Positions 1 to 9,004 of a DNA stretch of 64,000 nt are shown here, one piece after another; positions within the stretch are counted from its first letter, which is position 1; the number at the start of each line of letters is the position of its first letter. The translations under genes were made by a program, and so were the position numbers. The DNA is taken from NCBI GenBank assembly GCA_036984305.1, contig BQWY01000001.1, positions 3,803,501 to 3,867,500 of the forward strand, in the 5' to 3' direction. The DNA is from Nitrospira sp. (GTDB lineage Bacteria > Nitrospirota > Nitrospiria > Nitrospirales > Nitrospiraceae). The notes beneath the pieces are model-generated. The model ran no database searches and was not told the origin of the DNA. It saw only the letters and a program-made list of their open reading frames with translations.

Positions 1-2
1 AA

Positions 3-800
3 AGCCGCATGGCGCCCGAAATGACTCGCCTGATCGAGCGATATGGCGGACGGCCCCTCGTGGCCCCGGCGCTTCGCGAGATTCCGCTTAGAGACAACTC
101 CGCCGCACTACGGTTCGGCGTCCGCCTGGCCTCTCAAGGGGTCGACCTCCTCATCCTTCTCACGGGGGTCGGTACGACCGCCTTGTTCGACCTGCTGAAA
201 ACCCGGCACTCTTGGCCCGTCCTGGCCGAGGCGCTGAGCCACGTCACGTTGGTGGCCAGAGGACCAAAGCCTGTCGCGGCCTTGAGAGCGCTGGGCCTAC
301 GACCGGCGCTCGTCGTTCCGGAACCGAACACATGGGTCGATGTCGTCTCGACGCTCGACGAATACCGGCCCGTTAAAGGCTTGCGGGTCGCCATTCAGGA
401 GTACGGCGTCTCGAATCGCGAACTTCTGGAGGCCTTGCGGACACGTGGCGCGGACGTGTTCGCCGTTCCGATCTACCGATGGGCGATTCCTGAGAATCTC
501 GCGCCGTTGCGGCACGTACTCGACGAAGTCATCGCTGGGCACGTGAGTCTGATTCTGATCACCAATGCCGCCCAGGTCGATCACGTGATGCAGGTGCTGG
601 AAACCGACGGGAAGATCGATGCATTCCGAAACGCACTCACCCACGTAGGGGTCGCCTCCATCGGACCAACGGCAAGCGAACACTTGCGCAGCCTGGACTG
701 GCCCGTTGATCTGGAGCCATCACACCCGAAGATGGGCATATTAGTGAAGGAAGCAAGCGAACGAGCTCGGGCGCTCCTGATGAGGAAATCAGGGAGATAA
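3..800 (+). CDS. hemD: Uroporphyrinogen-III synthase (5' end outside window)
   Basis: HemD closes and isomerises hydroxymethylbilane to uroporphyrinogen III in cytoplasmic tetrapyrrole synthesis (heme, siroheme, B12). The visible protein has the HemD pattern: an early segment with Gly-Gly followed by the VAPALREIP strand, an ILLTGVGTTALFD segment in domain 1, and a later ILITNAAQVDHV segment with SIGPTASEHL near the C-terminus. The frame is open to the left edge with no stop. The first methionine (position 9) lies inside the family's N-terminal region, so the true start is upstream of the window and the gene is listed as partial. It is convergent with the formylglycine-enzyme-like gene, 78 bp away. 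The low sequence conservation of HemD is the main uncertainty. Confidence 0.85.
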   Translation, partial: SRMAPEMTRLIERYGGRPLVAPALREIPLRDNSAALRFGVRLASQGVDLLILLTGVGTTALFDLLKTRHSWPVLAEALSHVTLVARGPKPVAALRALGLRPALVVPEPNTWVDVVSTLDEYRPVKGLRVAIQEYGVSNRELLEALRTRGADVFAVPIYRWAIPENLAPLRHVLDEVIAGHVSLILITNAAQVDHVMQVLETDGKIDAFRNALTHVGVASIGPTASEHLRSLDWPVDLEPSHPKMGILVKEASERARALLMRKSGR

Positions 801-878
801 GGACCGCCTCCGCGGAACGCCCTCTCAGAAAATGGATGGACGTCTGTCACTCGCGGGGTTTCGAGGACGGAGGAAGAA

Positions 879-1796
879 TCAGCCCTGGGCGTCAGAGCCC
901 TTCTTGGCGTCCCGTGCGCAGCGGAAGCCAAGCCAGTTCATCGACGTGTCGGGGTCAGTCCCATTCCGTTGAGCGACGCGCACCGTGGGCGTACTGTCGA
1001 TCCAGCCGCCGCCTCGGAACGCCTTGTGTTTTCCATTTTCCGGACCTTCTGGATTCCGCGTCGGGCCGGTCTTGTAGTAATCCTTGTCATACCAATCTGA
1101 TACCCACTCGGCCACGTTGCCCGACATCTGAAAGGTCCCGTACGGACTGACCCCGTTCTCATACTTGTCCACGGAAATAATCGGTGGGTACAATAGCAAT
1201 CGCTCAGGCCGATCCCGAACCGGACCAGACAGGCCGCTTCGGCCAAAGTTGGACCTTGTCAGACCGGCGGACTGATTGCCCCACGGATAGATCCGCCCAT
1301 CTGTGCCGCGGGCGGCCTTTTCCCATTCAGCCTCCGTCGGCAAGCGCTTCCCCGCCCACCGGCAATAGGCATCGGCCTGCTCCCACGTCACATGCATGAT
1401 GGGGTGGCTGGCCATGGCTTCCTGGAAATTCCCTCCGTCAAATTTCCAATCCACCTGCGGTGGCAAATTGTGGGCCAAGACGTATTTCAAATACTGCACC
1501 GTGGTCACTTCGTACTTGTCGATCTCGAACGCGTCCAGATACACGCTGCGTTGAGGGAACTCTTGTTGGTACGCCAGCCGATCAGATTTGCGGTTGCTTC
1601 CCATGAGAAACTCTCCCGCGGGAATCAGAACCATTTCGTCATAGGCCGGCAGCTTCACACGCTCGGAAGCCAACTGTTTGCCTTCCTGCGTCCAGACCTG
1701 CTTCACGTCGCTGACGTCCATCGCCCAGACCACGCCCACCCCCCAAAGAATACATACTATCCCACTCCACCATCGCCGTCGTGCATCCTGCGTCAT
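879..1796 (-). CDS. Formylglycine-generating-enzyme-like (SUMF1-fold) exported protein
   Basis: The SUMF1/FGE-sulfatase fold is recognised by MVLIPAGEFLMGS, the EVTTVQYLKY segment, RLPTEAEWEKAARG, YPWGN, GNVAEWVSDWY and the terminal NWLGFRCAR. True formylglycine-generating enzymes carry two catalytic cysteines shortly before the final GFRCA motif. Here that stretch (GGWIDSTPTVRVAQRNG) has none, so sulfatase activation is unlikely and a structural or accessory role is more probable. The ATG at 1796 is preferred to an upstream frame extension because it has an AAGG Shine-Dalgarno sequence 7 nt upstream and gives a hydrophobic N-terminal signal or anchor. It lies 40 bp after the DUF4412/LolA-like gene and is probably co-transcribed with it. 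Confidence 0.8.
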   Translation of the reverse strand: MTQDARRRWWSGIVCILWGVGVVWAMDVSDVKQVWTQEGKQLASERVKLPAYDEMVLIPAGEFLMGSNRKSDRLAYQQEFPQRSVYLDAFEIDKYEVTTVQYLKYVLAHNLPPQVDWKFDGGNFQEAMASHPIMHVTWEQADAYCRWAGKRLPTEAEWEKAARGTDGRIYPWGNQSAGLTRSNFGRSGLSGPVRDRPERLLLYPPIISVDKYENGVSPYGTFQMSGNVAEWVSDWYDKDYYKTGPTRNPEGPENGKHKAFRGGGWIDSTPTVRVAQRNGTDPDTSMNWLGFRCARDAKKGSDAQG

Positions 1797-1836
1797 CGCT
1801 TGTCCTTGTCCTCTCCCAGCCGATCCCATGATTGGC

Positions 1837-2454
1837 TTACATGGGCCCGTCGCGACGTGGATCATCTCGCGGCGGTTGTCCGGTCTTGTTTTCGTCAAAC
1901 GTTTCCAACGGCTGAAAATTCACGGGCAACTGAAACAAGTAATCTGAGACTTTTCGCATTTTCAAATGGCGATATTCGACGATCCAACTCGCATCTTTCT
2001 TGGCGAGTTTTACGGGAAATCGGATATCGGTCGCGAGCCATTGATAGTATTGCTCCGTGCCTTCACCGGTCTGTACGGTCACTTCAAACAGGGTGGTCGG
2101 ATGCCCATCGAACACCTCCGTGCCAATTTCTTCCCGCTTGATTTCCCCTTCCATGTGCTCGTCAATTTTCGGCGCAATCGACGGATCATACGGCACCGTC
2201 TTGAAGTGTTTCATGCGGGAAAGCAACAACCACATCACCTGCTTATCCTTGCGCACGATGGTGACATTGACCGGCCCGATGTCGTTATGTTCCAAACGCC
2301 AGCGATCATCTCGATAATACATGATCGTGCGCCTGGTCTTTCCGTTGGTTTTGATGATCTGATCGGCGGTAAATTCGAGCGCGGACGCGACAGCAGGCGC
2401 CATGGGCAGGATGACCAGGAAGGCACACACCCATCTCGTGTTCATCACCGGCAT
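1837..2454 (-). CDS. Periplasmic DUF4412/LolA-like protein
   Basis: A 205-residue exported protein with a clear signal peptide (hydrophobic stretch at residues about 8-24 ending in Ala-Ser-Ala). The body is beta-rich and resembles DUF4412 or lipoprotein-carrier-like domains: a strand reporting on a treated substrate (IMYYRDDRWRLEH), a VMWLLLSRMKHFKTVPYD segment and a late YYQWLATDIRFPVKLAKKD segment. Such proteins bind hydrophobic ligands in the periplasm, but no specific function can be assigned. The C-terminal 15 residues are rich in Pro, Asp and Arg. It precedes the FGE-like gene in the same direction. An internal ATG at codon 4 is an alternative start. Confidence 0.6.
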   Translation of the reverse strand: MPVMNTRWVCAFLVILPMAPAVASALEFTADQIIKTNGKTRRTIMYYRDDRWRLEHNDIGPVNVTIVRKDKQVMWLLLSRMKHFKTVPYDPSIAPKIDEHMEGEIKREEIGTEVFDGHPTTLFEVTVQTGEGTEQYYQWLATDIRFPVKLAKKDASWIVEYRHLKMRKVSDYLFQLPVNFQPLETFDENKTGQPPRDDPRRDGPM

Positions 2455-2495
2455 CCTATCATACCGGAGCCTCAGGCCGCGCCTCTCGCCAATCG

Positions 2496-3509
2496 TCAGA
2501 CGAAGTCTCCGTCCGTGACGAGGATTCCAGAGCCGTTAATCGATCCGGCCTTGAGCGCCTGCAAGGCCTCGTTGGCCTGATCCAAACGGAATCGTACGGT
2601 CTGCGGTCGGATCGGAATGCGGGCGGCGACGTCCAGGAAGTCCATTCCATCCTGACGGGTATTGGCGGTCACACTACGAATGACCCGTTCGCCAAACACT
2701 TCCTCATCGTAGTTCAGCGACGGAATCGGGCTCATGTGGATGCCCGCCAGAGCCAACGTTCCTCCGCGATCCAACGCCCGTAGGGCCGGCGCGACCAACT
2801 CGCCGGCCGGCGCAAACATGATGGAGGCGTGCAGGAGATCCGGTGGCATCGCCGCGGCCTCTCCCGCCCATCTCGCCCCCATGTCCAACGCCATCCGTCG
2901 GTGTTCAGGCCGAAGCGAGCACACGTAGACCTCGCAGTCCCAGTGGCGAGCCACCTGTATCGCAAGATGGGCCGCGGCCCCGAAACCGTAAAGTCCGAGC
3001 CGTTGTCCCGGTCGAACGCCGCTGAGCCGCAGCGCTCGGTACCCGATAATGCCGGCGCACAGCAGCGGCGCCGCTTCCTCGTCCGAGAAGACCTCCGGAA
3101 TGGGATAGGCGAATTGTACAGGAGCCACAGCAACCGTGGCGTATCCGCCATCGTCGTCATAGCCGGTAAATCTTGCGCCGAGACAGAGGTTTTCTCGTCC
3201 GCTGTTGCAGAACCGACACCGCCGGCACGTCTCGCGGAGCCAGGCGATTCCAACGCGCGCTCCAATTCGGAGCGTAGAGGCGCCGGGCCCCAGCGCATCG
3301 ACTACCCCAACGATTTGGTGTCCAGGAATGAGGGGCGATTTTTTCGGTCTGAGCTCGCCCTCGATGACGTGAAGGTCTGTCCGGCACACGGCGCAGACCC
3401 GCACCCGTACCCGCACCTCACCGGGTCCAGGTTCGGGATCAGGTCGTTCGCAGAGTGACAGTGGCGCTGTACCGAGGTCGGCCGGCTTGCGGAACTGCAT
3501 GGCCTTCAT
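2496..3509 (-). CDS. Zinc-dependent alcohol dehydrogenase family protein
   Basis: A medium-chain dehydrogenase of about 337 residues. The zinc-binding N-terminal GroES-like domain shows CRTDLHVIEGE (catalytic zinc Cys) and PGHQIVG (His). The structural-zinc loop is CRRCRFCNSGRENLC, with all four cysteines present. The cofactor domain contains GLYGFGAAAHLAIQ, a Rossmann motif. The start was placed at the ATG at 3509 (MKAMQFRKP), the conserved beginning of this subfamily. The open frame continues upstream but would run into the YceI gene, and the added residues look non-coding. Substrate is unknown; similar enzymes act on primary alcohols or aldehydes. It is downstream of yceI in the same direction. 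Confidence 0.85.
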   Translation of the reverse strand: MKAMQFRKPADLGTAPLSLCERPDPEPGPGEVRVRVRVCAVCRTDLHVIEGELRPKKSPLIPGHQIVGVVDALGPGASTLRIGARVGIAWLRETCRRCRFCNSGRENLCLGARFTGYDDDGGYATVAVAPVQFAYPIPEVFSDEEAAPLLCAGIIGYRALRLSGVRPGQRLGLYGFGAAAHLAIQVARHWDCEVYVCSLRPEHRRMALDMGARWAGEAAAMPPDLLHASIMFAPAGELVAPALRALDRGGTLALAGIHMSPIPSLNYDEEVFGERVIRSVTANTRQDGMDFLDVAARIPIRPQTVRFRLDQANEALQALKAGSINGSGILVTDGDFV

Positions 3510-3591
3510 GATGAATGTCCAACGACCCGAGCCCGCTGTCTCGGGTCGCCGTGTCGACCCTGAGGAGCGAATTAGGATGAGCGCCGCCGGG

Positions 3592-4209
3592 CTACTTTTC
3601 CGGCTTGGCCTTGATGGCTTCGACTTCCAGGCGAATGTCGACTTCGTCGCCCACAATCAGTCCGCCGTTATCGAGTGTCTTGCTCCAATTCATGCCGAAG
3701 TCTTTGCGGTTGAGCTGACCACGTCCGGTGAAGCCTGCACGTACGTTCCCCCAGGGATCCTTGGTCGAACCGTTGAACGAGCCCACCAGGGTGATTTCCT
3801 TGGTCACACCGTGCAAGGTTAACTCTCCCCAGGCGGTAAATTCGTCACCGGTCTTCTTCACGCGTTTCAGCCTATAGATAACCGTGGGGTACCGTTCGAC
3901 GTCGAAAAAGTCCGCCGTCCTGAGGTGCGCATCACGCTTCTGATGGTTCGTATTCAGCGACGCGGCTTTGATGGTCGCTTCAATGGCTTTCACTTCCTTG
4001 GCGTCGGCATCCAAATCTACGAAACCGCTGTAATCCATAAACCGGCCTGTGGTCTTGGAGATCACCATGTGCTTGACTTGAAATTCGATGATCGAATGTT
4101 CCTGATCCACCAGATACCGAGCGGTTTCGGCGGACGCAACGGTCGCCCCGAACCACACCAACGCCACGAGCCCCCGTCCACACAGGGATGTAAGCCCACA
4201 TGCCGTCAT
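3592..4209 (-). CDS. YceI-family periplasmic lipid-binding protein
   Basis: YceI proteins are lipocalin-like periplasmic barrels that bind isoprenoid or amphiphilic ligands. Family features are YLVDQEHSIIEFQVKHM near the mature N-terminus, FFDVERYPTVIY, GELTLHGVTKEITL and the C-terminal NRKDFGMNWSKTLDNGG with VGDEVDIRLEVEA. An N-terminal signal peptide ends in Val-Ala-Ser-Ala. ATG at 4209 is chosen: an AAGGT element lies a few bases upstream and the signal peptide then begins correctly. A GTG at 4236 would overlap the preceding gene's stop and add nine non-hydrophobic residues. The gene follows the TonB-like gene closely, suggesting co-transcription. Confidence 0.9.
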   Translation of the reverse strand: MTACGLTSLCGRGLVALVWFGATVASAETARYLVDQEHSIIEFQVKHMVISKTTGRFMDYSGFVDLDADAKEVKAIEATIKAASLNTNHQKRDAHLRTADFFDVERYPTVIYRLKRVKKTGDEFTAWGELTLHGVTKEITLVGSFNGSTKDPWGNVRAGFTGRGQLNRKDFGMNWSKTLDNGGLIVGDEVDIRLEVEAIKAKPEK

Positions 4210-4232
4210 CCGCCGACCTTCTTTTGTGTTGA

Positions 4233-5282
4233 TCACTGTCCGACCGGCGAGGTGCGTCTGGATTCGTCGGTTGCTTTACCAGCTGACGAAGGCTTGGCCG
4301 TCACGCCAACTGATGCCGGTCCGGGTGGTTCCTGCACGACCACCGCGCGCTTGGCTCCGGTCCTCATTCGGACGTGGACGTCAACCACTTCTTCGCCGAC
4401 GGTATCCTTGAATGGAGGAAACGGGTGCGCCTGGACGATCGCTTGCAGGCCAGCCTCATCCACGTCACGGACACCGGACGTTCGCTCTACTTGAATCAAC
4501 TGCGCCTCTCCATTGGAGTGCATCCGAAAGGCAATGCGGACCGTTTCGCGGGCGGATTTCACGTTCTTGGCATAACGGACCTTTTGCCCCCAGCTCTGAC
4601 TGATCAGACGTGCAATCTCGGTCCAGTAGGCTTGTTGGCCGCGCACCTCGGGAAGCGGCTGCAGGTCCTCCTCGGCAATCAACGCATTGGCGACGGGCAT
4701 GACATCGGGCTGTATTTCATCTCCGAGAATGGTTGGAGGGCTGACCACGAGTTCGATGCGGGCATCAGCGTGTTCTCCATCTCCGGTGAACGAGTCGGCC
4801 GAGAGGTCCTGCTGCTCGTGCGCCATGGTGAGATAGGCCGTACGTCCGATTAGGCGCAGGAGTGTGCTGTTTCGCTCCTGCGCGACCGTAACACGGACCC
4901 ACAGCGCCTTGGGTCGAACCGAGGTGTAACCCAGTGGATGCGGCTTGATGACCGCCTGGGCTTTCCATTGCGTGGACCCTTCCATTCGTTGCATCGGGAC
5001 CATGATCTTGTCGATCGCCGGCCCCTCGACCACCGCGACGAGAGAGTGATCCGCCTCCCGACCATGCAGGACAATACCAAGCACCAACTCAGATCCGAAC
5101 GGAATCGTGCCCGTGACGGTATCATTCTCGAGCGTGAAGGAAAGCGAGCGAGGGACCAACGCTTTGCGCGCGCCGGACTTGCTTGGAGGGGGGGCGGCCG
5201 TCACCGGCGAGAGGGCCGCGAGCGACATAAGCGCCAGTATCAAGGCAACGCTGGTAACCGCACGTGACCCAAGGCGACACAT
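4233..5282 (-). CDS. Exported protein with TonB-like C-terminal domain
   Basis: The C-terminal third matches the TonB C-terminal / TonB-family fold: a helix leading into the SQSWGQKVRYAKNVKSA region, then VRIAFRMHSNGEAQLIQVER, TSGVRDVDEAGLQAIVQAHPFPPF and a final VDVHVRMRTG strand. The N-terminus has a signal or anchor (ALILALMSLAALSPVTA). The middle is a beta-rich domain of unknown type containing SLSFTLENDTVTGTIPFG. It lacks the long proline-rich linker of a classical TonB, so energy transduction to an outer-membrane receptor is not assured. The start is uncertain: ATG 5282 gives a good signal peptide; the frame can also begin at a GTG at 5363. Convergence or divergence with tdh: the two genes are divergent. 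Confidence 0.65.
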   Translation of the reverse strand: MCRLGSRAVTSVALILALMSLAALSPVTAAPPPSKSGARKALVPRSLSFTLENDTVTGTIPFGSELVLGIVLHGREADHSLVAVVEGPAIDKIMVPMQRMEGSTQWKAQAVIKPHPLGYTSVRPKALWVRVTVAQERNSTLLRLIGRTAYLTMAHEQQDLSADSFTGDGEHADARIELVVSPPTILGDEIQPDVMPVANALIAEEDLQPLPEVRGQQAYWTEIARLISQSWGQKVRYAKNVKSARETVRIAFRMHSNGEAQLIQVERTSGVRDVDEAGLQAIVQAHPFPPFKDTVGEEVVDVHVRMRTGAKRAVVVQEPPGPASVGVTAKPSSAGKATDESRRTSPVGQ

Positions 5283-5383
5283 AGATCTGTTGATCGTACT
5301 GTTCCCGTTGAGCCGATTCAACCCTCTCTGGCGAGAGCAGGAAGATCCTTCGCGTTCGCACACTTTTATGGGATAATATTTGC

Positions 5384-6418
5384 ATGCGAGCAGTCGGCAA
5401 ATTCTCGCCCGCGCCCGGACTCACACTCTCAACGACACCCACACCGGTCCCCGGGCCACATGAGGTAGTAGTCCGTGTGAAAGCCACCTCCATTTGTGGG
5501 ACGGACGCCCACATTTATAACTGGGATTCGTGGTCACAGAGCCGCATACACATCCCACGTATCATCGGACACGAGGTCTGCGGGGAAGTCGTGGAAATGG
5601 GTCGCAGGGTCACGCTCGTCGCCGTCGGAGATTTCATTGCCGCGGAGTCTCACCTGACCTGCGGGGAGTGTTTTCAGTGCCGGACCGGGCTGGCCCATGT
5701 CTGCAAGCATTACCGAATCTTGGGGGTGGATCTGGACGGCACCTATGCCGAATACGTGGCGCTGCCCGAGGACATTCTGTGGAAAACCGATCCCGGCCTG
5801 CCACCTCATCTTGCGTGCCTGCAAGAGCCGCTCGGCAACGCCGTGGATGCCGCCTTGGCCGAGGACCTGACCGGCCACACCGTCCTCATCACCGGGTGCG
5901 GACCGACCGGGCTCTTTGCGGCCGCCGTGGCCCGAACAGCCGGGGCCGCTACAATTATCGCCTCCGACGTGAGCGACTACCGGCTGAGTTTGGCAAAGCA
6001 ACTCGGTGCCGATCACGTCATCAATGCCCGTTCGGAGAGCACGGATCAGTTCAATGCCATCGTGAACGACATTACCAAAGGCGAAGGCGTGGACGCCTCA
6101 CTCGAGATGTCGGGGCATGCCGCAGCCGTGCACCAAGCATTTCACTCGGTCAAAAACGGCGGGCGTGTGACCCTGTTCGGCATTCCCAACGAACCTGTGA
6201 CCTTCGACCTGGCGAACGAGGTGATCTTCAAGGGCATCCGCGTGTACGGAATTACGGGCAGGAAGCTATTCAGCACCTGGTATCGCATTGCGGGGTTGTT
6301 CAAGGCCGGCCTTGACATCCGACCGGTCGTTACACACACCTTCCCATTGGCTGAGTTCGAACAAGGATTTGCATTGGTCAATTCTGGCAAGTGTGGCAAG
6401 GTCGTGCTCTTTCCGTGA
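5384..6418 (+). CDS. tdh: L-threonine 3-dehydrogenase
   Basis: Oxidises L-threonine to 2-amino-3-ketobutyrate with NAD+ in the cytoplasm; Kbl, encoded next, completes the conversion to glycine and acetyl-CoA. The 344-residue length matches Tdh. The sequence shows the family's SICGTDAHIYNWD motif with the catalytic-zinc Cys, GHEVCGEV (His-Glu), the structural-zinc loop CGECFQCRTGLAHVC, and the ITGCGPTGLFAAAVA cofactor motif. The C-terminal FPLAEFEQGFALVNSGKCGKVVL is typical. The ATG at 5384 has no evident Shine-Dalgarno sequence. A GATAAT element 6-11 bp upstream could be a -10 box of a leaderless or near-leaderless transcript, which is a weak inference. Confidence 0.93.
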   Translation: MRAVGKFSPAPGLTLSTTPTPVPGPHEVVVRVKATSICGTDAHIYNWDSWSQSRIHIPRIIGHEVCGEVVEMGRRVTLVAVGDFIAAESHLTCGECFQCRTGLAHVCKHYRILGVDLDGTYAEYVALPEDILWKTDPGLPPHLACLQEPLGNAVDAALAEDLTGHTVLITGCGPTGLFAAAVARTAGAATIIASDVSDYRLSLAKQLGADHVINARSESTDQFNAIVNDITKGEGVDASLEMSGHAAAVHQAFHSVKNGGRVTLFGIPNEPVTFDLANEVIFKGIRVYGITGRKLFSTWYRIAGLFKAGLDIRPVVTHTFPLAEFEQGFALVNSGKCGKVVLFP

Positions 6419-6515
6419 AGCGTCGCCGTCGGGGATTGCAACGGGGTGGGCGAGTTCCGAGCTTCGCACACGTCCACTGTCCCTCACCCCTTCACTCTTC
6501 AGCAACTGAATAGCC

Positions 6516-7718
6516 ATGGCCTACTCCAGCCTGAAAAAATCGATCGAAGCCCGCCTGGCGGAGATCCGTGCGGCGGGGCTCTACAAATACGAGCGCAAGA
6601 TCACCAGCCCCCAAGGGCCTGAAATTCGCGTGGCCCATGGACAGAGTCAGCGCGAGGTGCTCAACTTTTGTGCCAACAACTATTTGGGCCTCGCCAACCA
6701 TCCCGACGTGGTGGAAGCCGCCAAGACCGGGCTCGACCAGTACGGCTACGGCATGGCGTCGGTGCGCTTCATCTGCGGTACTCAGGATTTGCACGCACGG
6801 CTGGAGCAGGCACTGAGCGCCTTTCTTGGTACCGCCGATACGATCCTCTACAGTTCCTGCTTCGACGCCAACGGCGGGCTCTTCGAAACCCTACTGGATG
6901 AGAGGGACACCGTCATTAGCGACGCGTTGAATCATGCGAGCCTGATCGACGGCATACGCCTCTGCAAAGCCACGCGTCTACGCTATACCCACTCGGATAT
7001 GAAGGACTTGGAAGAGAAACTGCGCGAGTCGGCTTCCAGCCGTCTCCGTCTCATCGTCACGGACGGCGTGTTTTCAATGGATGGCGACCTGGCCCGGCTC
7101 GACCGAATCGTCGACTTGGCGGACCGCTACGATGCCGCCGTCGCGGTCGACGATAGCCATGCGACCGGCGTCTTGGGGGCGGGCGGTCGCGGCACCCCTG
7201 AACATTTTGGCGTCGCACACCGCGTCGATATCGTGACCAGCACGCTCGGTAAAGCGCTGGGCGGAGCCGCCGGGGGATTCACAACCGGGCACGCTGAGAT
7301 CGTCGAGGTTCTGCGTCAACGCTCTCGGCCTTACTTGTTTTCAAACGCCTTGCCGCCGGTCGTCGTCTCGGCCGCGTTACAGGCCGTGAAATTGGTGGCG
7401 CAAGGTGACACCCTACGAGCCCGGCTACACGAACACGCGGCGTTCTTTCGGAAAGCCCTCACACAACTCGGATTTACGCTCGTTCCCGGCGCACATCCGA
7501 TTGTTCCCGTCATGCTCGGCGACGCCGGACTCGCTGCACGAATGGCGGATCGACTGTTGCAGGAGGGCATTTACGTCGTGGGCTTCAGTTATCCCGTCGT
7601 CCCAAAGGGACAAGCCAGGATCCGGGTGCAGCTTTCGGCTGCGCACACTCGCCCTCAGTTGGAGCAGGCCGTCAACGCCTTTGCGCAGGTGGGACGGGAG
7701 TTGGGTGTGATTCGGTAG
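6516..7718 (+). CDS. kbl: 2-amino-3-ketobutyrate CoA ligase (glycine C-acetyltransferase)
   Basis: A PLP enzyme of the alpha-oxoamine synthase family that cleaves 2-amino-3-ketobutyrate with CoA to glycine and acetyl-CoA, second step of the threonine dehydrogenase route. It is 400 residues, near the 398 of the E. coli enzyme. Signature segments: [77 protein letters not shown], and [13 protein letters not shown] with the PLP-binding lysine. It lies 98 bp after tdh on the same strand, so a tdh-kbl transcription unit is likely. Convergent with mlaA downstream. Confidence 0.95.
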   Translation: MAYSSLKKSIEARLAEIRAAGLYKYERKITSPQGPEIRVAHGQSQREVLNFCANNYLGLANHPDVVEAAKTGLDQYGYGMASVRFICGTQDLHARLEQALSAFLGTADTILYSSCFDANGGLFETLLDERDTVISDALNHASLIDGIRLCKATRLRYTHSDMKDLEEKLRESASSRLRLIVTDGVFSMDGDLARLDRIVDLADRYDAAVAVDDSHATGVLGAGGRGTPEHFGVAHRVDIVTSTLGKALGGAAGGFTTGHAEIVEVLRQRSRPYLFSNALPPVVVSAALQAVKLVAQGDTLRARLHEHAAFFRKALTQLGFTLVPGAHPIVPVMLGDAGLAARMADRLLQEGIYVVGFSYPVVPKGQARIRVQLSAAHTRPQLEQAVNAFAQVGRELGVIR

Positions 7719-7823
7719 GTCAGCATGCGTTCCGTTCGCACACATTCACTCCCCAACGCCGCTTCCAACCTCCCACCACGCTGCTGGTTCGTTCGCTTTG
7801 ACCCATAAGCGAGGGGTGCCGCC

Positions 7824-8771
7824 CTACTCTTTAATCAACTTCACACGTTTCTGCAGATAGGCATTGCGAACGGCACTGTACAAATCCACGGTCGCCTCTT
7901 CGACGCCTTCGAACGATTCCAGATTCAGCGACCGCTCGTTGATGGTAAAGATGGACCGGGCCGTGATCTGCACAATAGTCGTCGTGGTGCGATTCTGGTG
8001 TGCCACGAGCGATGGGACGTTCTTAATTTCGATGATCGGAAAGACCAGCCAGTTGATCGGATTGAGGGCGATATCGACCACATACCCAGTGGCATCGCGA
8101 AGCGTAAACGGCGGAAGGAGAGGGAGAATGAGATATGGGCCAGGTGGCACTCCGTAGAACCCCAGCGTCTGCCCAAAATCCTCATCGGGCGTCAGCCAGT
8201 CCAACTGCTCGGCCACGTCGAAAAAGCCGGCCAAGCCCACAGTCGAATTCAACAGGAACCGACCTAATTCGGTTCCGGCTCCCTTGAGTTTCCCTTGGAA
8301 CACATTGTTCAAGAACCGGGGAGGAGCTTGGACGTTGCGAAAGAAGTTCTGGACTCCACGTTGCGCCGCATCAGGCATGACCCAATTGTATCCCTGCGCG
8401 ATCGGCTTGAGCGCATACTTGTCGATCTTTCGATTAACCTCGAACATCCAGGTATTGTAGGGCTCCCACGGATCATACTCCTCAACCGTATCGGCCTCTG
8501 TCGCGAATGGATCGAATAGTTCATCAGTGAAGGTCGGTGCCGGCGGGTCGGCATCAGATTCTGCGGAGGGTTGAGCAGCAATCAACTGGCCGGAATGGGG
8601 GGTGACGGGAGAGGTCGAACCGGATATCAACGGAGGTTCCAGTGAGGGGATCTCCATAACGGCTGCGCCCGCTCCCCGCGCACGGGGGGCATCTGCGCAC
8701 CCGCCAAGCATTATCCCCACCAACATGATGCCTATTGCACATATTCGAATGCTTCTGCATGACGGACGCAC
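7824..8771 (-). CDS. mlaA: MlaA-family outer-membrane lipoprotein (phospholipid retrograde transport)
   Basis: MlaA/VacJ sits in the outer membrane and removes mislocalised phospholipid from the outer leaflet for return by the Mla system. The lipobox is IMLGGC, followed by a Pro/Ser-rich linker of about 80 residues, longer than in E. coli. The MlaA core then follows: DPWEPYNTWMFEVNRKIDKY, FFRNVQAPPRFLNNVFQGK, GRFLLNSTVGLAGFFDVA, EDFGQTLGFYGVPPGPYLILP and the RDATGYVVDIALNP segment. The GTG at 8771 is chosen over the TTG at 8795 because an AAGGAGG element lies about 5 nt upstream of it. No other mla genes are nearby, so the partner transporter must be elsewhere. Confidence 0.9.
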   Translation of the reverse strand: MRPSCRSIRICAIGIMLVGIMLGGCADAPRARGAGAAVMEIPSLEPPLISGSTSPVTPHSGQLIAAQPSAESDADPPAPTFTDELFDPFATEADTVEEYDPWEPYNTWMFEVNRKIDKYALKPIAQGYNWVMPDAAQRGVQNFFRNVQAPPRFLNNVFQGKLKGAGTELGRFLLNSTVGLAGFFDVAEQLDWLTPDEDFGQTLGFYGVPPGPYLILPLLPPFTLRDATGYVVDIALNPINWLVFPIIEIKNVPSLVAHQNRTTTTIVQITARSIFTINERSLNLESFEGVEEATVDLYSAVRNAYLQKRVKLIKE

Positions 8772-9004
8772 GCCCCCTCCTTCGCATGTCTTCAAGTCGG
8801 TGCATTCACGATCCTATGCGATGCTAGAGAAATCTCCAAGCGAACTTTATCAAATGAATGAAGAAAGCTCAAAAGGACAGTTCATTACAATCTGTATTCG
8901 ATCGGGCATACTGCCGATTGGAGCGCATGGTCAATCCATCTTCCCTCACCTACAGGTGCAAGCAACCGGATGCCACCAAAATCTGAAGTGGGAGAATCCG
9001 GCAC

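Noticed and set aside
5370-5383. GG-N10-GC site before tdh resembling a -24/-12 promoter
   Set aside because: Transcription would start inside the tdh coding region.
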